Origin: Aquamicrobium sp.
GTDB lineage: Bacteria; Pseudomonadota; Alphaproteobacteria; Rhizobiales; Rhizobiaceae
DNA length: 5,267 nucleotides
Direction of reading: 5' to 3'
Assembly (NCBI GenBank): GCA_014860725.1
Contig: JACZJD010000141.1
Span: 1 to 5,267, forward strand
Positions 1-5,267 of the stretch are shown here, piece by piece. The translations under genes were made by a program, and so were the position numbers. Below the pieces are notes generated by a model. It saw nothing but the letters and a program-made list of their open reading frames with translations. It was not told where the DNA came from and did no database searches. Position 1 is the first letter of the stretch; each line of letters starts with the position of its first letter.

Positions 1-473
1 CCGAGCGGCTGGCGGCGGAACTCGGCATCGCCGTGCGCGCCGAAGATGACCCGCAAAGGGCCGTGGCGGGCGCGGACATCGTTGTCACCACCACGCCGGC
101 CGAGCGCCCGATCCTTATGGCGGACTGGATTTCGCCCGGCCAGCACGTCACCGCGATGGGCTCCGATGCCGGGCACAAGAACGAGATCGACCCCGCGCTG
201 ATCGCCCGCGCCGACCTCTACGTCGCCGACAGCCTGAAGCAGACGCGGCGGCTGGGCGAGCTGCACCACGCCGTGGCGGCAGGGCTCGTCGCGGCAGACG
301 CCGCGTTCCCCGAGCTGGGGCAGATCGTCGCCGGCAGGGCGGCGGGGCGGGCCTCGCCCGAGGCGGTCACGCTCTGCGACCTCACCGGAACCGGCGTGCA
401 GGACACGGCCATCGCCACGCTGGCGCGCGACCTCGCCGCGCGCGCCGGGGCCGGAACGATTTTCGAAAGCTGA
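1..473 (+). CDS. eutC: EutC-like ectoine utilization protein, ornithine cyclodeaminase family (5' truncated)
   Basis: The gene enters from the left edge; the first full codon is at 3 and the TGA is at 471-473, leaving about 156 C-terminal residues of a family usually near 330. The visible part is the end of the NAD(P)-binding Rossmann region of the ornithine cyclodeaminase/mu-crystallin family. It shows ADIVVTTTPAERPIL, the glycine-rich stretch GQHVTAMGSDAGHKNEIDP, then ADLYVADSLKQTRRLGELHH. The GSDAGHK...RRLGELHH pattern and the place directly before eutD and eutE fit EutC rather than a true ornithine cyclodeaminase. Known for the group: EutC occurs with EutA and EutB in ectoine clusters and has been proposed to help convert hydroxyectoine to ectoine; the exact reaction is not firmly settled. 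Its N-terminal substrate-binding half is outside the window, so catalytic residues cannot be checked. Its TGA overlaps an ATG (TGATG at 471-475), but that ATG is probably not the eutD start. Confidence 0.87.
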   Translation, partial: ERLAAELGIAVRAEDDPQRAVAGADIVVTTTPAERPILMADWISPGQHVTAMGSDAGHKNEIDPALIARADLYVADSLKQTRRLGELHHAVAAGLVAADAAFPELGQIVAGRAAGRASPEAVTLCDLTGTGVQDTAIATLARDLAARAGAGTIFES

Positions 474-476
474 TGC

Positions 477-481
477 AAGGA
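477..481 (+). promoter_or_regulatory. Ribosome binding site deciding the eutD start
   Basis: AAGGA lies 9 nt before the ATG at 491. The in-frame ATG at 473 lies upstream of this site and has no comparable motif ahead of it. This favours 491 as the start and removes a six-residue extension. Confidence 0.75.
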
Positions 482-490
482 ATACCCGAC

Positions 491-1684
491 ATGACGTCAC
501 CGGCCCTGAGATTTTCGCGCGAGGAGTATGACGAGCGCCTGGCGAAGACGCGCCGCGCCATGGAGGCGCGCGGCGTCGACGTGCTGGTCGTCAGCGACCC
601 GTCGAACATGGCGTGGCTGACGGGCTATGACGGCTGGTCGTTCTACGTGCATCAGGCGGTGATCGTGCCGCCGGACGGCGAGCCGGTCTGGTACGGCCGC
701 GGGCAGGACGCCAACGGCGCGAAGCGCACCGCCTGGCTCGGGCATGACAACATCGTCGGCTACGCCGATCATTACGTGCAGTCGACCGAGCGCCACCCGA
801 TGGATTATCTGGCCGAGGTCATGGCCGCGAGGAAGCTCGACCGGCTGACCGTCGGCGTCGAGATGGACAATTACTGGTTCTCGGCGGCCGCCTTCTCCGC
901 CCTGCAGAAGGGGCTGCCCAATGCCCGCTTCGTCGATGCGACCGGGCTGGTCAACTGGCAGCGCGCGGTCAAGAGCCCGGCCGAGATCGGCTACATGCGC
1001 AAGGCCGCCCGCATCGTCGAGGCGATGCATGCGCGCATCCTCGACAAGGTCGAGGTCGGCATGCGCAAATGCGACCTCGTGGCCGAGATCTACGATGCCG
1101 GCATCCGTGGCGTCGACGGTCCGGACGGTCGTTTTGGGGGCGACTACCCGGCCATCGTGCCGCTGTTGCCCTCCGGCACGGACGCCGCCGCCCCGCATCT
1201 GACATGGGACGACAGGCCGATGAAGGCGGGCGAGGGCACGTTCTTCGAGATCGCCGGCTGCTACCATCGCTATCACTGCCCGCTCTCGCGCACCGTCTTC
1301 CTCGGCAGGCCGACGCAGGCCTTTCTCGACGCCGAGAAGGCGACGCTTGAGGGCATGGAGGCGGGGCTGGCGGCGGCGAAGCCGGGCAATGCCTGCGAGG
1401 ACATCGCCAACGCCTTCTTCGCGGTGCTGAAGAAGTACGGCATCGTCAAGGACAACCGCACCGGCTACTCGATCGGGCTCTCCTATCCGCCGGACTGGGG
1501 CGAGCGCACCATGAGCCTGCGCCCCGGCGACCGCACCGAGCTGCGGCCGGGCATGACCTTCCATTTCATGACCGGGCTGTGGCTGGAGGACATGGGGCTG
1601 GAGATCACGGAATCGATCCTGATCACCGAGACCGGCGTCGAATGCCTCGCCGACGTGCCGCGCAAGCTGTTCGTGAAGGATTGA
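491..1684 (+). CDS. eutD: Ectoine hydrolase EutD/DoeA (M24 creatinase-fold family)
   Basis: A 397-residue cytoplasmic enzyme that hydrolyses the ectoine ring, giving N-alpha-acetyl-L-2,4-diaminobutyrate, and likely also acts on 5-hydroxyectoine. It begins MTSPALRFSREEYDERLAK. Residues about 1-160 form a creatinase-type N-terminal domain (LVVSDPSNMAWLTGYDGW near 33-50), and about 165-397 form the pita-bread M24 domain. The usual M24 metal ligands are mostly absent: Glu253 and Pro264 replace the two Asp, the His motif reads GYSIGLSYPPDW (325-336), Met360 replaces the first Glu, and only Glu371 remains. Family studies of EutD describe ring opening through a covalent intermediate and not classical metallopeptidase chemistry, so the losses fit. 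Length matches the family. It follows eutC by 17 nt and is followed by eutE after 2 nt, so the three are almost surely one transcript. In many bacteria such clusters are controlled by the MocR-type repressor EnuR, which is not in the window. A creatinase or Xaa-Pro peptidase is less likely given the eutC/eutE context. Confidence 0.93.
   Translation: MTSPALRFSREEYDERLAKTRRAMEARGVDVLVVSDPSNMAWLTGYDGWSFYVHQAVIVPPDGEPVWYGRGQDANGAKRTAWLGHDNIVGYADHYVQSTERHPMDYLAEVMAARKLDRLTVGVEMDNYWFSAAAFSALQKGLPNARFVDATGLVNWQRAVKSPAEIGYMRKAARIVEAMHARILDKVEVGMRKCDLVAEIYDAGIRGVDGPDGRFGGDYPAIVPLLPSGTDAAAPHLTWDDRPMKAGEGTFFEIAGCYHRYHCPLSRTVFLGRPTQAFLDAEKATLEGMEAGLAAAKPGNACEDIANAFFAVLKKYGIVKDNRTGYSIGLSYPPDWGERTMSLRPGDRTELRPGMTFHFMTGLWLEDMGLEITESILITETGVECLADVPRKLFVKD
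1675..1680 (+). promoter_or_regulatory. Ribosome binding site of eutE inside the eutD 3' end
   Basis: GAAGGA lies 6 nt before the ATG at 1687 and is made of the last sense codons of eutD. It supports 1687 as the start over an upstream in-frame ATG at 1579, which would overlap eutD by more than 100 nt. The arrangement suggests translational coupling of eutD and eutE. Confidence 0.8.
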
Positions 1685-1686
1685 GC

Positions 1687-2694
1687 ATGCTCGACCAGAA
1701 CCAGCGCCCGTCGCCGGTCGTCCCGACCGTGGATTTCGACGCCGACGGCGTCCAGCACGGCTTCCTGCGCCTGCCGTGGAGCCGCGACGACTCGGCATGG
1801 GGCTCGGTGATGATCCCCGTCGCCGTGATCCGGAACGGGCAGGGACCGACCGCGCTTCTGACCGGGGCCAACCATGGCGACGAATATGAGGGGCCGCTGG
1901 CGCTCTACGAGCTGGCGCGCACGCTGAGGCCGGATGAGGTGACGGGCACGGTCATCGTCGTGCCGGCGCTCAACTATCCCGCCTTCCGCGCCGGCACCCG
2001 CACCTCGCCCATCGACGGCGGCAACCTGAACCGCAGCTTTCCCGGCCGGCCCGACGGCACGGTGACGCAGAAGATCGCCGACTACGTCCAGCGCCATCTG
2101 CTGCCGCGCGCCGACATCGTGCTCGATTTCCACTCCGGCGGCAGGACGCTCGATTTCGTGCCGTTCTGCGCCGCCCATATCCTGCCCGACAAGGCGCAGG
2201 AGGCGCGCGCCTTCGCTGCGGTGGAGGCGTTCTCCGCGCCATGGTCGGTGAAGATGCTGGAGATCGACGCCGTCGGCATGCTCGACACCGCGGCCGAGGA
2301 GATGGGCAAGACCTTTGTCACCACCGAGCTCGGCGGCGGCGGCACGGCGCGGGCCGATACCGTGCGCATCGCCCGCAAGGGCGTGATGAACCTGCTGCGC
2401 CATGCCGGCATCGTCGCCGGTGCGGTCGAGAAGACTCGAACCTCCTGGCTCGACATGCCCTCCGGCGACTGCTTCTCCTTCGCCGAGGAGGACGGGATGA
2501 TCGAGACCATGGTCGATCTCGGCGGGCCCGTGACGGCGGGCATGGTCGTGGCGCGCATCCATTCGATCGGCAGGACCGGCGTCGCGCCGCAGGAATTGCG
2601 CGCCAGGATGGACGGCATCCTCGCAGCTCGCCACTTCCCCGGGCTGGTCAAGGCGGGCGACTGCGCGGCGGTCGTCGCCGTGGTGGAGAAATAG
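1687..2694 (+). CDS. eutE: N-alpha-acetyl-L-2,4-diaminobutyrate deacetylase EutE/DoeB
   Basis: A 335-residue zinc-dependent deacetylase of the succinylglutamate desuccinylase/aspartoacylase (M14-like) family. It takes the EutD product and releases acetate and L-2,4-diaminobutyrate, which other enzymes carry on to aspartate. The metal site is visible: TGANHGDEYEGP gives His63 and Glu66, and LDFHSGG gives His149. The substrate-binding motif NLNRSFPG (113-120) contains Arg116, and Glu214 in TTELGGGG is a likely catalytic acid/base by family analogy. The C-terminal part (about 250-335) looks like the beta-rich end domain of this family. There is no signal peptide, so it acts in the cytoplasm. It starts 2 nt after the eutD stop, matching the conserved EutD-EutE pair. 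It is the last gene of the catabolic cluster here; nothing of the diaminobutyrate transaminase or semialdehyde dehydrogenase follows. Generic annotation as a succinylglutamate desuccinylase would be a misnomer. Confidence 0.93.
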   Translation: MLDQNQRPSPVVPTVDFDADGVQHGFLRLPWSRDDSAWGSVMIPVAVIRNGQGPTALLTGANHGDEYEGPLALYELARTLRPDEVTGTVIVVPALNYPAFRAGTRTSPIDGGNLNRSFPGRPDGTVTQKIADYVQRHLLPRADIVLDFHSGGRTLDFVPFCAAHILPDKAQEARAFAAVEAFSAPWSVKMLEIDAVGMLDTAAEEMGKTFVTTELGGGGTARADTVRIARKGVMNLLRHAGIVAGAVEKTRTSWLDMPSGDCFSFAEEDGMIETMVDLGGPVTAGMVVARIHSIGRTGVAPQELRARMDGILAARHFPGLVKAGDCAAVVAVVEK

Positions 2695-2743
2695 CGTTTA
2701 CCGGCCTTTCCGGCCTCCTGCCGGAATTTGACGGCAGCGCTGT

Positions 2744-2772
2744 TTGACGCCCCGGCCAAAGGCCAATAGAAG
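2744..2772 (+). promoter_or_regulatory. Candidate sigma-70 type promoter of aroC
   Basis: TTGACG (2744-2749) and TAGAAG (2767-2772) are separated by 17 nt. They match five of six and four of six consensus positions. Transcription would begin near 2779, leaving a leader of about 25 nt before the aroC ATG. The spacer contains GGCC-AAA-GGCC (2754-2764), a short inverted repeat of unknown meaning. The site lies in the only sizeable gap between the eut genes and aroC, which is where a housekeeping promoter would be needed. Predicted by eye only. Confidence 0.5.
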
Positions 2773-2804
2773 CGGGGCGAAACGCTTTCCGCAGGCCAGC
2801 CGCC

Positions 2805-3914
2805 ATGTCCCACAACAGCTTCGGACACCTGTTCCGCGTCACCACCTGGGGCGAGAGCCACGGCCCGGCGCTCGGCGTCGTGGTCGACGGCTGCCCGCCC
2901 GGCCTCCGCTTCACCGTCGCCGACATCCAGGCCGAGCTCGACCGCCGCCGGCCCGGCCAGTCGCGCTTCGTCACCCAGCGGCGCGAGCCGGACGAGGTCA
3001 AGGTGCTGTCCGGCTTCATCACCGAGGAGGACGGCGAGACGCTGGTGACGACCGGCACGCCCGTCTCGATGCTGATCGAGAACACCGACCAGCGCTCCAA
3101 GGACTATGGCGAGATCGCCAGGCAGTACCGGCCGGGCCACGCCGACTATGCCTACGACGTCAAATACGGCCTGCGCGACCATCGCGGCGGCGGCCGCTCC
3201 TCGGCGCGCGAGACCGCGGCGCGCGTCGCGGCCGGGGCGCTGGCGAGGAAGGTGGTGCCGGGCCTCGTCGTGCGTGGTGTGCTGGTCGCGGTGGGCGAAA
3301 AGACGATCGACCGCGCCAACTGGAACTGGGGCTTCGTCGAGAGCGCGGAGAACCCGTTCTTCACGCCCGATCCGGCCTCCGTCCCGATCTTCGCGGACTA
3401 TCTCGACGAGGTGCGCAAGGCCGGCTCCTCCGTCGGCGCGCTGGTCGAGATCGTGGCAGAAGGCGTTCCGGCCGGCCTCGGCGCGCCGGTCTACGCCAAG
3501 CTCGATCAGGACATCGCATCGAACCTGATGTCGATCAACGCGGTCAAAGGCGTCGAGATCGGCGACGGCTTCGAGACGGCGCGCATGCGCGGCGAGGACA
3601 ATGCCGACGAGATGCGCATCGGCAACGACGGCAAGCCGATCTTCCTGTCCAACCACGCCGGCGGCATCCTCGGCGGCATCTCGACCGGCCAGCCGGTGGT
3701 GGCGCGCTTCGCGGTCAAGCCGACCTCGTCGATCCTGACGCCGCGCCGCTCCATCGACAGGGACGGCAACGAGGTCGAGGTGCGCACCAAGGGCCGGCAC
3801 GACCCCTGCGTCGGCATCCGCGCCGTGCCGGTGGGCGAGGCCATGGTTGCCTGCGCCATCGCCGATCATTACCTGCGGCATCGGGGACAAACGGGGAGAG
3901 GGAGTAGTGAATAG
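2805..3914 (+). CDS. aroC: Chorismate synthase
   Basis: A 369-residue enzyme that converts 5-enolpyruvylshikimate-3-phosphate to chorismate with reduced FMN as cofactor, the last common step to aromatic amino acids, folate and quinones. Family signatures are in order: [20 protein letters not shown] at the N terminus, with the first invariant His (His19) in [14 protein letters not shown] with the second (His112); [12 protein letters not shown] (126-137), which binds FMN/phosphate; and [18 protein letters not shown] with His332 and Asp333. Length is normal. The start has a weak Shine-Dalgarno (CAGG near 2792-2795), but the N terminus matches the family exactly. The natural fold ends around [10 protein letters not shown]; the last four residues, GSSE, and the TAG stop are read from the heptamer repeat that follows. 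A promoter candidate lies at 2744-2772. The neighbour ribB is 84 nt downstream in the same direction, so co-transcription through the repeat is possible. Confidence 0.97.
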   Translation: MSHNSFGHLFRVTTWGESHGPALGVVVDGCPPGLRFTVADIQAELDRRRPGQSRFVTQRREPDEVKVLSGFITEEDGETLVTTGTPVSMLIENTDQRSKDYGEIARQYRPGHADYAYDVKYGLRDHRGGGRSSARETAARVAAGALARKVVPGLVVRGVLVAVGEKTIDRANWNWGFVESAENPFFTPDPASVPIFADYLDEVRKAGSSVGALVEIVAEGVPAGLGAPVYAKLDQDIASNLMSINAVKGVEIGDGFETARMRGEDNADEMRIGNDGKPIFLSNHAGGILGGISTGQPVVARFAVKPTSSILTPRRSIDRDGNEVEVRTKGRHDPCVGIRAVPVGEAMVACAIADHYLRHRGQTGRGSSE

Positions 3915-3981
3915 GGAATAGTGAGTAGTGAGGACGGAGATTTCAATTCTCTACTCACTATTCACTACTCTCTACTCACTC
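3898..3981. repeat. Opposed heptamer repeats forming a long imperfect hairpin between aroC and ribB
   Basis: The left block (about 3901-3935) reads as tandem 7-mers: GGAGTAG, TGAATAG, GGAATAG, TGAGTAG, then the diverged TGAGGAC. The right block (about 3949-3983) holds complementary 7-mers: CTCTACT, CACTATT, CACTACT, CTCTACT, CACTCAA. The arms 3898-3928 and 3951-3981 pair over 31 positions with four mismatches (at left positions 3901, 3908, 3911 and 3915). The inner 13 bp, GAATAGTGAGTAG with CTACTCACTATTC, are perfect. The loop is 22 nt (3929-3950). Base composition is far more AT-rich than the flanking genes. The left arm contains the aroC stop codon; the right arm ends 17 nt before the ribB ATG. 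There is no U-tract after the stem, so it is not a classical intrinsic terminator. It could be a dispersed repeat element, an mRNA-stabilising hairpin, or a remnant of slippage-driven expansion. Confidence 0.85.
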
Positions 3982-3998
3982 AATTCCGGACAAGACAC

Positions 3999-5096
3999 AT
4001 GCCATACGACCAGAAGAAGATCGTCGAGGCCCTGCGCGCCTTCGAGCGGGGCGAGATCGTCGTCGTCATGGACGATGACGGGCGCGAGAACGAGGGCGAC
4101 CTGATCGTCGCCGCTGTCCACTGCACGCCGGAGAAGATGGCCTTCATCGTGCGCCACACCTCGGGCATCGTCTGCGCGCCGATGACGCGCGAGGATGCGC
4201 GGCGCCTCAACCTCGCGCCGATGGTGGCCGACAACGACGCGCCGCATTCGACGGCCTTCACCGTCAGCGTCGATTTCAGGCACGGCACGACCACCGGCAT
4301 CTCGGCCGAGGACCGCACGCTGACTGCGCGCAACCTCGCCAACGGCAATGTCGGTCCGGCCGATTTCGTCCGCCCCGGCCACGTCTTCCCGCTGGTGGCG
4401 CGCGAGGGCGGCGTGCTGATGCGCTCGGGCCATACCGAGGCCGCCGTCGACCTGTGCAAGCTCGCCAACCTGCCGCCGGTCGGCGTCATCTGCGAGCTGG
4501 TCAACGACGACGGCACGGTGATGCGCGGGCCGCAGGTCTCGGCCTTCGCCGAGAAGCACGGGCTGAAGCAGGTGTCGGTCGCCGACCTGATCGCCTACCG
4601 CCAGCGGCAGGAGACGCTGATCCAGCGCGTCGACTCGCTCGACATCGACACGCCGCACGGCAAGGCGCGCGCCCACGTCTACACCCTGCCGTGGGAGGCG
4701 ATGCAGCACCTCGCCATCGTCTTCGGCGACATCCGCGACGGCGTTGACGTGCCGGTGCGGCTGCACATCGAGGACGTCGTCACCGACGTCTTCGGCACCG
4801 GCAGCCGCCTGCCGGAGGTCGCAGAACGCATGGCGAAGGAACAGCGCGGCGTCATCGTCTATCTGCGCGAGGGCTCCGTCGGCGTCGGCCACAAGGAGCG
4901 CAACCGGCCGGGCCATGGCGACGAGACGCACGAGGAGGCGCGGCGGCGCGAGAGCGAGTGGCGCGAGGTCGGCCTCGGCGCGCAGATCCTGCGCGATCTC
5001 GGCATCTCGTCGATCCGGCTCCTGACCACGCGCGAGCGCCACTATGTCGGCCTCGAGGGCTTCGGCATCGAGATCGCCGCCACCGACATCATCTGA
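3999..5096 (+). CDS. ribB: 3,4-dihydroxy-2-butanone-4-phosphate synthase with degenerate GTP cyclohydrolase II-like domain
   Basis: A 365-residue protein. The N-terminal domain (about 1-210) makes 3,4-dihydroxy-2-butanone-4-phosphate from ribulose-5-phosphate for riboflavin synthesis. Its motifs are intact: VVMDDDGRENEGDLI (22-36) with the acidic Mg-binding loop, TTTGISAEDR (97-106), and MRSGHTEAAVDLCKLA (141-156) with His145 and Glu147. The C-terminal domain (about 215-365) is homologous to GTP cyclohydrolase II but lacks its chemistry: where active enzymes have HSEC...RCDC, this one has His256-Ile-Glu-Asp259 and Arg270-Leu-Pro272, so all three zinc Cys are gone, and the EGRGIGL motif reads REGSVGVG. 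The fold-bearing end GAQILRDLGISSIRLL is kept. It is therefore probably monofunctional, and a bifunctional ribBA name would mislead. The start at 3999 fits MPYDQKKIVEALRAF and a weak GGA at 3988-3990. An upstream GTG at 3921 would translate the repeat and is unlikely. No FMN riboswitch is visible. Confidence 0.94.
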   Translation: MPYDQKKIVEALRAFERGEIVVVMDDDGRENEGDLIVAAVHCTPEKMAFIVRHTSGIVCAPMTREDARRLNLAPMVADNDAPHSTAFTVSVDFRHGTTTGISAEDRTLTARNLANGNVGPADFVRPGHVFPLVAREGGVLMRSGHTEAAVDLCKLANLPPVGVICELVNDDGTVMRGPQVSAFAEKHGLKQVSVADLIAYRQRQETLIQRVDSLDIDTPHGKARAHVYTLPWEAMQHLAIVFGDIRDGVDVPVRLHIEDVVTDVFGTGSRLPEVAERMAKEQRGVIVYLREGSVGVGHKERNRPGHGDETHEEARRRESEWREVGLGAQILRDLGISSIRLLTTRERHYVGLEGFGIEIAATDII

Positions 5097-5097
5097 G

Positions 5098-5116
5098 GCG
5101 GCGGAGGATACGCCGC
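5098..5116 (+). terminator. Short GC hairpin after ribB, possible weak terminator
   Basis: GCGGCG (5098-5103) pairs perfectly with CGCCGC (5111-5116) around a 7-nt loop, starting 1 nt after the ribB stop. It is followed by TGTTG and not by a T-run, so intrinsic termination is doubtful. In such GC-rich DNA a 6-bp stem can arise by chance. Confidence 0.3.
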
Positions 5117-5148
5117 TGTTGAACAAGCGCGATCTTCCGCGAAGCGGC

Positions 5149-5178
5149 TTGGCGAACCGGCGGGAAAGCGCCTATATC
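5149..5178 (+). promoter_or_regulatory. Candidate promoter for the histone-deacetylase-family gene
   Basis: TTGGCG (5149-5154) and TATATC (5173-5178) are separated by 18 nt. The -10 element ends only 5 nt before the ATG at 5184. A start point 6-8 nt downstream would fall on or next to the start codon, giving a leaderless or nearly leaderless mRNA. No properly spaced Shine-Dalgarno precedes the ATG. Predicted by eye only. Confidence 0.4.
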
Positions 5179-5183
5179 GAAGA

Positions 5184-5267
5184 ATGACCACCCGGCTCTA
5201 CTCGCACTCCATCTATCTGGAACATCTGACGCCCGCCGGCCACCCCGAGCGGCCGGACCGCCTGCGC
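5184..5267 (+). CDS. Histone deacetylase family protein (3' truncated)
   Basis: Only the first 28 codons are inside the window. They begin MTTRLYSHSIYLEH and continue LTPAGHPERPDRLR. The GHPERPDRLR motif is the typical N-terminal signature of the arginase/deacetylase fold proteins related to AcuC, acetylpolyamine amidohydrolases and class II histone deacetylases, which are zinc hydrolases acting on acetylated amines. The zinc ligands and the His-Asp charge relay lie beyond the window, so activity cannot be judged. The gene follows ribB by 87 nt on the same strand, and a promoter candidate sits directly upstream. From memory, rhizobial genomes often have this gene just before xseB and dxs, which would be the next genes to expect to the right. 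Substrate unknown. Confidence 0.85.
   Translation, partial: MTTRLYSHSIYLEHLTPAGHPERPDRLR

Noticed and set aside
473..490. ATG at 473 overlapping the eutC stop as the eutD start
   Set aside because: The AAGGA at 477-481 lies downstream of it and points to the ATG at 491, which also gives the family-like N terminus.
2701..2729. Intrinsic terminator after eutE (CCGGC 2701-2705 with GCCGG 2720-2724, followed by AATTT)
   Set aside because: The stem is only 5 bp with a 14-nt loop and there is no real T-run. Competing 4-bp pairings among the GGCC and CCGG copies are equally good.
2082..3890. A 602-codon open frame on the minus strand across eutE and aroC, and a 433-codon one at 497-1798
   Set aside because: They lie opposite well-recognised genes, and their translations are rich in Arg, Ala, Gly, His and Asp with no family motif. 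This is the usual antisense shadow in GC-rich DNA.
3898..3983. CRISPR array or transposon end
   Set aside because: The units are 7 nt with no unique spacers. No transposase, target-site duplication or terminal inverted repeat of an IS family is visible.
3921..3998. A 26-residue N-terminal extension of RibB from a GTG at 3921
   Set aside because: It would translate the heptamer hairpin, and its sequence has no resemblance to RibB N termini. The ATG at 3999 gives the expected start.
3915..3998. FMN riboswitch in front of ribB
   Set aside because: The 84-nt gap is mostly heptamer repeat and shows none of the conserved RFN helices.

Overview
The window is about 5.3 kb of GC-rich DNA with every recognisable gene on the + strand. 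The coding style, the presence of an ectoine-degradation (eut/doe) operon, and the order aroC, ribB, histone-deacetylase-family gene point to an alphaproteobacterium of the Hyphomicrobiales (Rhizobiales). A Phyllobacteriaceae member such as a Mesorhizobium relative is my best guess, made from memory of protein similarity and not from a search.

Region 1 (1-2694) is the 3' end of an ectoine/hydroxyectoine catabolic operon. It holds the C-terminal part of an EutC-like ornithine-cyclodeaminase family protein, then EutD (ectoine hydrolase, DoeA), then EutE (N-alpha-acetyl-diaminobutyrate deacetylase, DoeB). The genes are packed with gaps of 17 and 2 nt, and eutD and eutE each have a clear AAGGA ribosome binding site. 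EutD opens the ectoine ring to N-alpha-acetyl-2,4-diaminobutyrate. EutE removes the acetyl group to give diaminobutyrate, which other enzymes, not in this window, take towards aspartate. The cluster stops after eutE: no aminotransferase, semialdehyde dehydrogenase, transporter or regulator gene follows it here.

Region 2 (2695-2804) is a 110-nt intergenic stretch with a plausible sigma-70 type promoter (TTGACG, 17 nt, TAGAAG) for the next gene. It marks the change from catabolic accessory genes to housekeeping biosynthesis.

Region 3 (2805-5096) carries aroC (chorismate synthase, last step of the shikimate pathway) and ribB (3,4-dihydroxy-2-butanone-4-phosphate synthase, riboflavin pathway). 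The RibB protein has a C-terminal GTP-cyclohydrolase-II-like domain that has lost all its zinc cysteines. Between the two genes lies the most unusual DNA of the window: AT-richer heptamer repeats (consensus near TGARTAG) in two opposed blocks that form a long imperfect hairpin. The aroC stop codon lies inside the left arm, and the ribB start is 17 nt beyond the right arm.

Region 4 (5097-5267) has a short GC hairpin after ribB, a possible promoter whose -10 element almost touches the next start codon, and the first 28 codons of a histone-deacetylase-family (AcuC-like) gene cut by the window end. No mobile element, CRISPR array, RNA gene or wholly unknown multi-gene system is visible. The best leads are the heptamer hairpin and the degenerate second domain of RibB.
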